DNA from: Cardinalis cardinalis
Taxonomy: Eukaryota > Chordata > Aves > Passeriformes > Cardinalidae
Length of the DNA: 64,000 bases
NCBI GenBank assembly: GCA_014549065.1
Contig: JACDOX010000016.1
Span: 4,336,187-4,400,186, forward strand
Direction of reading: 5' to 3'
A program made the position numbers and the translations under genes. This document shows positions 26,310 through 38,100 of this stretch, one piece after another. Numbering within the stretch: position 1 is the stretch's first letter; every line of letters begins with the position of its first letter. A model generated the notes under the pieces. It made no database searches, was not told the DNA's origin, and worked only from the letters and a program-made list of their open reading frames with translations.

Positions 26310-26354
26310 GTCTAGTCAACGCTGAAAAAACCTCAGTTATCACTGAGATCCCTT
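26310..26354 (+). other. ACSL4: Candidate cassette 5' UTR exon of ACSL4
   Basis: A 45-base segment with textbook borders: a tract rich in T (GTTCTTTTTTCTGTTTTACTGTAG) gives the acceptor at 26308-26309, and CCTT|GTAAGTAC gives a strong donor at 26355. It lies 2.3 kb before coding exon 2 in the ACSL4 orientation. It contains no ATG, so its inclusion would alter only the 5' UTR. A (TG)12 run starts 11 bases after the donor; UG-rich RNA at that position commonly binds splicing regulators of the CELF and TDP-43 type. Expression is not demonstrable from sequence. Confidence 0.4.
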
Positions 26355-26365
26355 GTAAGTACACC

Positions 26366-26389
26366 TGTGTGTGTGTGTGTGTGTGTGTG
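26366..26389 (+). repeat. (TG)12 microsatellite
   Basis: Twelve uninterrupted TG units directly downstream of the GTAAGT donor of the candidate exon ending at 26354. It is the longest dinucleotide run in the window. Confidence 0.95.
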
Positions 26390-28613
26390 AGGTTTTGCAT
26401 GAGCATGTTCAAAGGAAAAAGCCACAGTTGTCTTTTTGGGACTCACTAAGTTTTCCCAATTGATGTCTCTTAAAAATTACAGCTGATTTTTGCCAGGATA
26501 GAAATGTGATTCTCTTTTAAATTACTACAAATATATGCAAATTAGCTGAGTTTTCTGTTTTTAGGAACACTTTTTAAAGTATTACAAATTAAGTTGAAAT
26601 TCCAAAATGAAAGAAATGCAACCTTCCTGTCCTCCCTTCCTAAATAAGCCAGTTTTTGATTATTAACCAGTAGTGTTTCACAGTAGCACCACTTCTGAAC
26701 AAGCTCCTCTGCAGCCCAAAGAAAAGCTGTGGTACTGTCTCATTGTGTTAAATAGTTTGCAGTACTCCAACAACTCTGCTTTTTATCCAAGGCACTGTGC
26801 CTGGTCATATATTCATTGTTGGAAGGTGAGGAGCAGCCAGAGTTCCCCCTGGGGTCTGTTTTAACTTGTAGCATTATGTGTAACCATGGGTGTGTCCTGA
26901 CATTTCCTTACCACNTCTTAGAGCCATGGCTGGCTTGTCTTTGAAATGCAGACTCAACTGCTGGTTTTGGAGCACTGAATTAACTGGGATGAAAGTATCA
27001 CACANGATTTGTGTAATAAACCAATAATCCCTCATTTTAGAGAACTGGAGCTTTGGGAAATAAACTGGTTTCTCTTCTGCTGAGGTTGGTGGTGAGGCTC
27101 ACCAGANCAGAATAAACATGTACATTTTGAAAAGAATGTAGCATTCATTTTTTTTTTTTAAATATGTAGAATACTTCCATCCATACAAGTCTGAGCTTAG
27201 TTTAGTTTAGTTTGTTGTACTATCATTCAATAGTCATTTTATTCTGTAGCNGTAATTACAAAATTATTGTGGTGGTCATGTTGTTTTAAATATCTGCAGA
27301 TCTCTCAGTCTTACATTACCTTAAAGCTGTTGATATTGGCTACAACACAACTGCTTATATTGAAATTCTCATTAAATAACCCACCAACCCACCAACCTGT
27401 TAACCGACTTGTGTCTGCTGTAAGTAGCAGTTGTCTTGTTTAACCTGAAATGTTAATTGTAGCATCCCTCATCACCTGAGGGTGGCAAATATATTAATAA
27501 AGGTGTATTTTGAGGTGTGCCTACGTTCCTTTAATTCTTGATGGAGCCCTGAGAATTCCCTATTCTCATCCATTCTGTTTACCAGATGGTGTCCATGGCA
27601 GCCTGGGCTCTGCTGGTGGCTGTCAGTGTCACTGGCTCCCCTGCCTGTCTGAGGTTCTGCCCTTGGCTGGTGCTCCTGTGCCTTCTCTTTTCCCCACAGT
27701 GCGTGGGTGATGTGTCAGCATCACTAGAGATAACCACCCCTGTCTCACATGCCAGGGCACACTGGTCCCAGGCCCTGACTGGGGTTTGCTGGGATGGTTT
27801 TNTTTTTCTCCCACTCACCACCAGTCCTTATTTAGGCCCAGTTCTCCTTAATGAGGAAAGATTTCTGACATGCAGACAAAATCTTGCCAAATTGTACTTT
27901 ATTTTAAATTGTGTTAAATTGGTCAGATTTTATTCTGTTTTCCATACTTTGAAATGAGTTTGAAATGTGTGTATTGAAGTATTTTTGAAATTGGAAAAGC
28001 AAATCTGCATAATCCCTTTTCAAGAGTCTGACATTCAGAGTTGAAAAGAAGATGAAAAATGCCGTTGCTGGAGCAAAGTTAATAAAGCAGTTTTGGAATA
28101 TTATATAGTTTTTAGATTACAGCATGTAGACTTTTGAGTCTGTGTACTGTTTTTGAGTATATCAGGATACATTTTAAGCTGAATAGAAGTTGATAGAATA
28201 TTCTGAGAAGCAGTAAAGCAATCTGCTGTACCTTTTCTCTGTAGTACAAATATTTAGTGGGAAAACAAGTNTTGACCTTTCCCATAATTACACAATTATG
28301 TCATTACTCAAGTAGCTTAAACACAATATTATGTTGTGAAGGCCAGACTTCATCTCAACAGCCCTGAACTATTCAAACACAAATAGTGGGGAAAAGTCTG
28401 TGAGAAGTAAATATTTGTGAATGCAAGAAACAAGTATGGAAAAGATTAATCTTCTTTCATCCCCAGAGAAGTTCACTGCTCTATTGTGCAGTGGTGCTTT
28501 TGAAGTGAGCTCTTAGAAAGACTAAAACTAATTAACTGACTATAATATTACTAATTTAATTATTTTTTCTTTCTTTTTCCTGCTCTCTGCTTGGCACTGG
28601 TTTTCGCCCGTAG

Positions 28614-28779
28614 GTGTCCACTGTTGGCTCTCAAAGGTTACTAAAATTTTGCAGCTGCTCTGAATCAGCTCTACCTAAGCTTCACCTACTGTTGCTTCTC
28701 CCTACACCACTCTGCACTGCTGCCTTGCTCTTGCCTGCTTCAGAACTCCATAAGAGAGTTTCTCTTTTAAATACCCACA
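28614..28779 (+). other. ACSL4: ACSL4 5' UTR portion of exon 2
   Basis: The acceptor AG at 28612-28613 follows a T/C-rich tract (TTTTTTCTTTCTTTTTCCTGC and on). The 166-base leader is pyrimidine-rich and contains no ATG before the start codon at 28780, so scanning ribosomes would meet the long-isoform ATG first. Confidence 0.6.
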
Positions 28780-29130
28780 ATGAATTTTAGGCTAGAAATN
28801 TGTGCCATTCTCTTGCTGCCTGTGTACTTGTTAATCTGGTTGTACAGTGTGCTGGTATTTATTCCCTGGTATTTTCTTACCAATGCCAAGAAGAAAAAGG
28901 CTATGGCAAAGCGGTTAAAAGCTAAACCCATCTCGGACAAGCCGGGGAGCCCCTACCGCTCTGTCACTCACCTGGACTCTCTAGCAAACATAAACATCCC
29001 TGGAGCAGACACTCTGGACAAGCTCTTTGACCATGCTTTAGCAAAGTTTGGGAAGAAGGACTGTCTTGGAACCAGGGAAATTCTGAGTGAAGAAAATGAA
29101 ATGCAACCAAATGGAAAAGTATTCAAAAAG
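28780..29130 (+). CDS. ACSL4: ACSL4 coding exon 1 (residues 1-117)
   Basis: Encodes the hydrophobic N-terminus (ILLLPVYLLIWLYSVLVFI), the lysine-rich stop-transfer stretch NAKKKK, and the start of the soluble domain. The long-form ATG is at 28780 and a second in-frame ATG (residue 42, MAKRLKAKP) is at 28903, matching the short mammalian isoform start. Codon 7 contains an N (28800: Ile or Met). The donor is AAAAAG|GTAAAA. Confidence 0.95.
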
Positions 29131-32100
29131 GTAAAACTTGTAATTTTTTACTTAATTCTGACTTGGGTTTGAGCTGCTTTGTATCTTGCCTCAACAATGC
29201 ATGTCCCTTTGGAGCTCTTCCTCAGTCGTCATCTAACAAACCATTCATTTTATGGTAGTTGAGGAATAACAGAACATACAGGATGCACTGTTTATTCTAC
29301 TTCAAGTAAAATGAAAGCAATTTCTTAATGAATGGCAGACTGTGTACTCATTATGTTATGCACCAACTCACATCAGCCAGTGAAGCTATACCAGAAGCTT
29401 CTTGTCATGAAAATTCATTGTTTTTTCCTCTCAAGTTAATTCTAGGAACTTACAGATGGTTATCCTATGAAGACATAAACGAGAAAATCACTCGCCTGGG
29501 GAATGGGCTGACTGCCCTGGGACTCACCCCCAAAAGCACAGTGGTCATATTCTGTGAGACCCGAGCTGAGTGGATGATTGTAGCTCTCACCTGCTTCAAG
29601 TACAACTTCCCTCGTGAGTGCTCAACTTGGTTACTTCTAATGGATTTTAGAACCATTTCTCAGCACAGATCTGGCTGTTAAGTACTGTGNCTTTGCCAGT
29701 CTTGTCATTGGAGGTGGGAGAATTTCATAAATTCTCTGCTGATGGTCTGATTCTTAGAAGTTTTCAGTCTATCCTATGCTCTGTGGATGTCCCTAAAATT
29801 AACTTGCTCATACTTATGAAACTGTATTTTATGATTTTATTGTGCTATGTTCTAGATGTTAAAATGACAAAATAGTACACTTACCATTTAGGTTCCTTTA
29901 AATATTCTGAAGATGTCAGTAGTTGCATCTAAGATGTCAGTCGTATTTCTCCCCACAAAATGTGGGATGTTTTTATAGAATTTTCTGTCTGTATCCTAAA
30001 TTATACATCCAAAAGATGAAATAGTTATCAGAAGAGAAGAATGGTGAACAAAATCATAGACCCACAGTCTGTGGGTGGCCTGTTTTGGTGACATTTGTAA
30101 GCTGCTCAAATTCATTACAATTATGTATGGTTTTTCTTTTCTTTTCTTTTTTATTCAAGCTGTCAGAAATCTCTAATGGGAGTTAAACTTGGTGAGCTGC
30201 AGTGGTTACTGAGTACTCCAGTGCCCATTTTGCACACAGCACACTGTGAACCACAGCCTGTTTTTTTTTTTTTTGCTTGCACTGGGCTGTCTCTTTTTCT
30301 CCCAGCAGCAGTAGTAGCTGCCTGTGTGAGGAGCAGCTCATACAGCAGAGTGTGCAGAGAGGCTGTTCAGGGGCAGCAGTGGAAGAGGTGAACTTCTCCT
30401 GAAGTAGGAGACTATTTGGATGCCTAGACTTTGAAAGGCAGTGAGAAGTAGCTGTATAACATTACTCTTTTTCCTCTTCTGCCTGAACCCTGTCTCACAG
30501 CACTGTTAAATTCCTTTAATGGTCTTTGGAGGTTNGAGTTTGAGATTGCAAATGATACTAATGAAGGGGTTTTTTTCAGTAGAGAGATAAAGGGGAGAGG
30601 TGAACTCCATTGTGCCTGGGAGGCACTTAATGGCATTCAGGTAGCTAGTCTGGGTTAAAAAAAATNTGGCAGCATGAAAAACAGTCTGATTCCTTAGTCT
30701 GATTCTCTGCCTTGCTACCATCCATGGAAGCAAGGAAAGTAGCCATGCCCAGCTTTAAGCTGGTGCCCTGTAATGTCTGAGTGTTACCTATCCCCCTGAG
30801 TTGTGGCTGTAGAGGGCTCAAGGGCAGAACACCTGCTCTTAGTTGCTTACTCTGGGATNGCTTTGTACATTATTTTTGGGGTTTGGTGCATCTGTTTGTT
30901 CTGATAATTTCTGCTGTAGAAAAAGAAGAATTATTTTGGGAGGATGTAGATGACCATTATAGGTTCCTTCCAACTGCCTGACCACTTCAGGGCTGACTGA
31001 AAGTTACAGCCTGTTACCTAGAGCATTGTTCAAAGGCCTCCTAAACAGTGACAGTCCTGGGGCATCAACCATCTGTCCAGGAACCCTGTTCCAGTATTTG
31101 ACCATGCTCTGAGTAAGGACCTGCTTCTTGCCCAGCTGTCCTCCTTGTTCCAGAGGTCTCTTGTGCCAAAATCAAAAGCAGTTTAATTTCCAAATTAGAA
31201 AATTCCCAACTGAGTGCTTTCCAGTAAGCTAATGGAAGAGCTTTTGCTTTTAGTTTTACTTTTACCCTTGTTTTTGTTCTCTCCCATCCCTGTGACAGTT
31301 GTCACTCTCTATGCCACCCTGGGGGAAGANGCAGTGACCTATGGTCTCAACGAGTGTGGAGCATCATATCTGGTCACCAGTATGGAACTCCTTGAGAGCA
31401 AACTTAAGGTAATTTGGTACCATCTTCACCTGCTAAAAGCATCCCNACAGTTCAGTCAGTACACTACTAAAAATTTCATTTCTCTTCTGTAGACTGCACT
31501 GCCACAAGTCTCCTGTCTGAAACATATCATTTATGTGGACAAGAAGACAGTCAATAAATCAGAATACCCTGAAAATGTGGAGATTCATAGTATGCAGACA
31601 GTAGAAGAGNTGGGAGCCAAACCAGAAAACTGTAAGTGAATCACTTCACAGAGGACTGATTAATCAAGCAGTGTTTGCACCTGGGTTAAGAGGGATNTGT
31701 AGCAGAAAACCCCCCACCCAGCAAAGGGTGGCCTTTGTCACCAGCAAAGGCAGTGGCAGGTCGCCAGTTCATCCTCCAGCTCCCCTTAAATAAACAAAAA
31801 ACTTGTTTTATATCTTTTGTTCATGTGTCATGTATGTCAGGATAAAACTTTGTTTTTAACTTATAAACCNTAACCATAATAATTTAATACTTCATCTTTG
31901 TTTTAGGACATGAAATAGAAACTGGTTTAATGTTTCATTTTCTGCTACTCTTACCTTTTATTTATCTTACTGTCACTATTTTTTTCTAAGAAAAGAGGAG
32001 AAAGCACTTAAAGCTTTTTTGGTTTTTTTTGCTTGAAACCATCCATTATCTTAACCAGGCTGTACCTAAAAAGCACTAAGGGCTAGAGGAATAACAGTTA

Positions 32101-35100
32101 CATTCCTTGCTCCATTGGGCAGCCAGGAGTGACTGTAAACATCTGCTTTAAGGAAGGAAAACCCAACCCTGATGATCTGTTCCCCTTACATCAGCAGTCT
32201 GTAATTAACCTCAGCTCTCTCTGGAATAAAGGAGCAGATAAAGTGGCAAAGGAGCTTTGGGAAACACACACTGATCCCAGCTGCTTATCTCTGATCAGCC
32301 TGAGGTGCTGATACAGACCTGCAGCGACCCTAAGGGGTGTTTTTTCTTGGGCTTAGTCTCTGGAAAGCCTGCTTCCTTGCAGACACTGAAAGCCGTGAAG
32401 GCTGATGATTGTCATCCAAAGAATAAAGAGAACTAAAACAAAAATCAGAAGCCAAGTGTTCTAAGCTTACTGCTTTTCTACTAAAATTGCAGCTTACCTG
32501 AGGAAGGTTTATTTAGAATTTTAAAAAATTGTCAGGAGGGGGAGTTAAAAGGAATCTTACCTCTACAACCTTGGCTTTGAAAGACTGATGGACAGAGAAG
32601 CTGACTTGCAGCTTTTTGTGGTGTTGGTTTTTTGTTTTGTTTTTCACTCACCTTGCTGTTTATCNATACTGTATTTCTCCCCTTTGCTGCCTTTGACAGT
32701 TTTAGTTGGTCTTCAAAAGGCTCCTTCTANGAAACTTTCAGCCAGCTATAAACCACAATGACAGAACTGTCACCCAGATTGTGTAGATGCTCAAATACTC
32801 ATCTTTCCTTTCAAAATTGGCCTTCCCTCTCTTCCTCTTAAAACCAGGTGACTGCTCTCTCCAGCACTGACCATGCCACAGCTTGCTGTGCTGGCCTTCC
32901 ATGAAGCACCTGTTTCACACTGATTACAGACATTTGCACACTGATTAATTACAGAAATAATTTAGAAAGTAGATGAGAAAAGAATAAATAACAGTTTTTC
33001 TCCTGAATTTTGTAGCAAGCATTCTGCCAAGCAGACCTGTTCCTTCCGACTTGGCTTTAGTGATGTACACCAGTGGCTCTACTGGGAGACCCAAAGGAGT
33101 GATGATGATGCATAAAAACTTAATAGCTGGGATGACAGGACAGTGTGAGAGAATACCTGGACTGGGGTAAGAAACACTTTGTCTTGTGCACAGAGAGCTA
33201 AAACAACCTCCAGAAGTGTCGCATTTTTAGAGTCTGCTGCTGGCGTTGTGTTATCAAGTTTCTTCATGTTATTGTGAGGCCACTACTTTTTAATGTATAA
33301 GGAATATGTCTCGTGTGTGTGAACTTTCCTTGTTTGAAAAATACACTCTTCTAGCTGTTTTCTCCCGTGCTGCTGCTTTTTTTATTTTTATTACCCTTAG
33401 CTCTAAGTCTGTGATGGATTTTTGCACTTCTGAGTGTCAGAGGACACCACTAGATGAGAGATTCCTCCTCTAGTGCAATTTGGGAAATATTGTTAGACAT
33501 TTTCAGGCACCTACNGTCAGTTTAGGAAGCATGTCAGAGCCTAGCACTTCTGGGACCTGGAGACACCACTCTGGGTGCACATGCTGCAGAATCTGCCAAA
33601 GTACAGTTCAGTGAAGGAGCAGAAAAGTAATAAATTATGCACTGACAGCAGTAAAACCAAGTGCAGATTCCTTCACATTAATGTTTTGATGAAGTTTTTC
33701 ATGGAAGTGTGTATTTGTCTCTTCATTCACAAAAGGTTCAATAGCTGAAACAAGCCCTGATGCCAGNCTGCTGTTGAGAGAGGATATAAACCCAGAGCTG
33801 AGTGCTGAAATCTGCTGTTCAGTGACAGAAAGCTGCTCTGAGGTTCTTGCTGAGAAATCTCTGAGCTGTTACTTTCTGAAACCAGCCTCANTATTTCAGT
33901 AATCAGCTCTCTTTCTAGTAATGTATACTAGAAGANGATGACAGACAGGGCTTTGTAAATCATTGGTCATTATTGTAAAGTGTAATTATTTCCTCCTTAA
34001 TTTCATAACTGAAATGAAACCTCCCACAAGGAAAGGAAATAGCAGTAAAGGACTAAGGAATCAGAGTTTCCTAGAAAACAGGGCAAATCCTATAATTTGG
34101 ACTGATTTCAGAAAGGGCAGATTTCCNCAGTTTGTTTATGTACTGTGGCTGAAATCACACCCATCTTGTGTGCAGGAGAATAAGCTCACCTGGGATGCAG
34201 GTCAATCAAAAAGTAATAACTAAGCACACAATAAAATTGTTAAATGGCATTTTCAGTCCACTTGTGACTCATGGTTAATTATTTTTTCTTTCCNAGACCC
34301 AAGGACACTTACATTGGTTATTTGCCTCTGGCCCATGTGTTAGAACTGACAGCAGAAGTTTCCTGCATCACTTATGGCTGCAGGATTGGTTACTCCTCTC
34401 CTCTCACTCTCTCAGATCAGGTGAGGGCTAGCAGAGCAAGGTGAGGAGCAAACTTCACCTTGTGTAGCCTGTTCTCTCCTTGCTCAGCTTCCTCCTTCAG
34501 TCAAGAAATGCTGATGTATATGGTACACTTCAGAAATGTACATTTTTTTCGGAAAATGATGCAAATTAACATTCCTGGTGATCAACAGTGGTGGGTTGTA
34601 CCATATAAATTTTATTAAAACCTTTGCTTTTATGATACTTAGGAAGTCTAAAAGCAATCCTAATAAATGCCTATAGCATTATCCACTGGATAACAGGGTA
34701 AGAACAGCTNTTTATAGATCAACTGAACTGTTTAAAGTGATCTTAAGTTTTGGTCTCACTTTATCAGTTCTTTATCCAGTTNTTGCAGATCTTCTATTTA
34801 GTCCTTTGCCTTTTACCCTTTAGCAGTTCAGATAAATAAGAGTAAATTAAGCCAGAATAGATACCTCTATGTTTTGCTTGTAGAGAGATTTGCATCAAGC
34901 AAAACAAGCTCCCAAAGGAAGATGGAGGAGAAAGCAAGTACTAGAGGGAGGAAGTAAGAGAAAGATAAAGTGAACCTCTAAAAGATTGAGTATTTTGGTT
35001 GAAATAGATGTTGATCATTACCCTTTCCTTAACAATGGGGGCAAAATGACACAGGAACAGGGGAAGATATTTGAACAAATTACATGCTACTATATCTCCT

Positions 35101-38100
35101 CCTTTTGTTAGTCCTTTAGTTTTCAAGCACTGTTTCCTTTTCAGCTTCATAAATTTACATTTTTTCCTTATTACAGTCAAGTAAAATTAAGAAGGGAAGC
35201 AAAGGAGACTGTACTGTACTTAAGCCTACACTGATGGCAGCTGTGCCTGTAAGTATGCAGAAGCAGATATGTCCAGCAAAAAATGTTCTTTTTTATGCTA
35301 GAAAAGTGTATTTACTAACATGTTTTGCTCTTTACATGTAAGTAACTGTCATAATAGGAAAAGAGCAAACACAGACATTCCAGCTGTTGGTGGATTGAAC
35401 TGAGTACTGGTGCTGCAGCTGAGCACAAGAATCTGCCTATACTAAAGCCCAAATCCTTTTTGATCCAAACCTGTCAATGTTTCAGTAGTTAGAAGTGGTG
35501 TTTTACTGGGCTCCTGACACAACGATAGGTCACAGTCAGTGTCTGGAACTCCTTTTTGCAGAGGGACAAGCAGGGTGGTGCTGGCCAAGAGGGAATCCTC
35601 TGTAAAAATAGGGATATTTGGCTCAGTCACAGACTCAGCAAGTCAAGGTAACACCGAGGCTGAGTCTCTCTGCTGTTCTCAGGGCTGGCAGGCCATGCTG
35701 AACCTTCTCTCAGAGGAAAGATCAGGAGGCTGGAACTCCTCCTGCTTCTGCAGGTTCCANTGCTCTGGGAGTGACCAGGCTCCTGAACTCCACAAGGCTG
35801 TGGTATTATCCAGAAACTCCACAAATGTTTGTGTCTTCTGCCATCACGGGTGCTGCTTTTAGGATCCTGTCACATCAGTGGCTCATAAAACTGGTAGCAC
35901 TGGGTGTGCCACATGGTGGTGGGGAGGGAGTAGGAGGATGCAATCTAATTTAGGAGTACTGAGTTTTGGTTGGATCTGGTTGTTCTGCAATAACTTAGAA
36001 TAGCCAAGAGTTTTAAAATCAAATAAGTCATTGCATTCTTTTGTTTTATAAAATCATAAGCATATAAAGAGGCTTGGTCATCTTAATAATTAAGCAAATG
36101 ACAGTAAGTATGTCTGAAAACTCCAACCTTCTGGAAAATATACATTTAAATTTATTACATGGAGAAAAAGCACATAAATACTTCAAAACATTGTGCCTCA
36201 AAACAAACTTGAAGGAGCCAATCTTTAAATTTCTATTAAATACTTCACCAGCCTGAACAATGTTTTAGGTTCTGTGTATTTGGGTGACCATAAGCTTATC
36301 ATTTTAATGGAAGTTGACCTCTGGTCTGTGACAGAATTGTGGTGGATTTTTGTCAAATAATCAGAATTACTGCAACCATGTTTCTCTGAAAGTTGAAGAG
36401 CTCTCTTGGAAAAGGAAATGGTGCAATGAATTCTTAGTTCACTCCCTTGCACTTAACAATTGCTGTGGATAAACTACAGCATCAGCACTCCCAAGCAGGA
36501 CACACCATGAGGGAAATATACCAACCTTTAGCAAAGAGATTGAGTTAAACTTGAATTTAAAATTTTCTAAATCAGCTTGTCACAGTTCAAGTACAGGTTC
36601 AGGTGTAAATAGCTCCAAGCTGTAATGGTCTATAAATTGGCTAATGGTCTATGAATTGATCACATGTTAAAAACATTGCACTTAAACACTGCCTAACCCC
36701 ATGATGCAAAGATTTTTCACATTTGTTATGCATTTTAAAGGAAGGACAATTGTGGGGGGTGGGGGGTACTTCTAACATGGGATTTAATTTACACATGCTG
36801 GTCTGTCCCATGTGGTAAGTTTCCTTTTTTTAAACACTNTGTAGGAAATAATGGACAGAATTTACAAAAATGTCATGAGTAAAGTTCAAGAGATGAACTA
36901 TATTCAGAGAACTCTGTTCAAGATAGGCTATGACTACAAATTGGAACAGATCAAGAGGGGATATGATGCACCTCTGTGTAACATGTAAGTAGCATTCTTG
37001 GGCCAAGGGTGCCTTTTGCCTTGGGATCTGTTAGGGGAGTGTAAAAGAATGATCCTCTGAGCTATCAGACANTTCTCATCTGCCATGCAAATAACATCTA
37101 ATGAGTAACTGACCTAGTCCCAGTTCTTACTGGAANCAGCTGAGATATTTCATGGTAATGACTAATCTTCCAAACAGCTGCCTGGTTCATTTTCATTGCA
37201 TTGCCTTTTTTTTTTTAATGATAAAACTGGAATGTTTGTTAAGCTATGGGAACTCTGCCTCCTCAAGTGTTACACAAGAGTTAATGGGTTTGATTAGCCC
37301 TGCTGTCTACTAAAATGTGGGGAAAAGTTAATTTTTGGGGCGTTCCAGATAGGAAGGGAGGAAGAAGATGTGTCTCTTCTTATAAGAGTGGGCTAAGTGA
37401 ATAATTTTTAATGCTTCTTCCCTTCTTTCAAGACTGTTGTTTAAAAAAGTAAAGGCCCTGCTGGGAGGGAATGTCCGAATGATGCTTTCTGGAGGAGCAC
37501 CACTCTCACCTCAGACACAGAGATTCATGAACATCTGTTTCTGCTGTCCTGTTGGGCAAGGCTATGGACTGACAGAAACCTGTGGAGCTGGAACCATTAC
37601 AGAAGGTAGTTAAAACACCTGTGGAAATATAGAAGTTCAGAAATAGATATGTATGGGGTTTTGGTGATTTGTAATTTTTTTTAAACAAGTCAAAATACAG
37701 GTACAATATTACAGCTGTAATATTGTAACTTGAGATAAAGTAACTTGAGATAAGATACACCCTATTCATATTTCAAATAACAAAAAAATCTTGNTTTTCT
37801 TTCTTGTTTTCTCCCTAAGTTGCTGATTACAGCACTGGCAGAGTTGGAGCTCCTCTTATTTGTTGTGAAATAAAACTGAGAGACTGGCAAGAAGGTGAGA
37901 GTAGTAATTGTTCTGATTTCAGAGTAATTAATTCAGCCTCTGCCTAGCTGGTATCTTTGCCTATCTGCTTAGCTAGGTGTAACATATGAAGAAATTGTTC
38001 TTTATCTTTGATAATAGTTATCAGCTAGTGTGCTTTAACTTCAAACTGAAGTTTCAAAGTATTTTCTTGGCAGAAGGATATATAAGGTATAAATAATTGC

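Larger units (their letters stand above)
7139..28613 (+). other. ACSL4: ACSL4 intron 1
   Basis: A 21.5 kb intron from the exon 1 donor (GTGAGT at 7139) to the exon 2 acceptor (AG at 28612-28613, preceded by a T/C-rich tract). Apart from the separately listed items (CR1 fragments, hairpins, coding-like scrap, TA-rich array, TG microsatellite and candidate exon) I see nothing gene-like. Most of 7.9-10.7, 11.6-19.3, 22.3-26.3 and 26.4-28.6 kb is unremarkable AT-rich intron sequence. Open frames in it are short and lack homology that I recognise. Confidence 0.65.
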
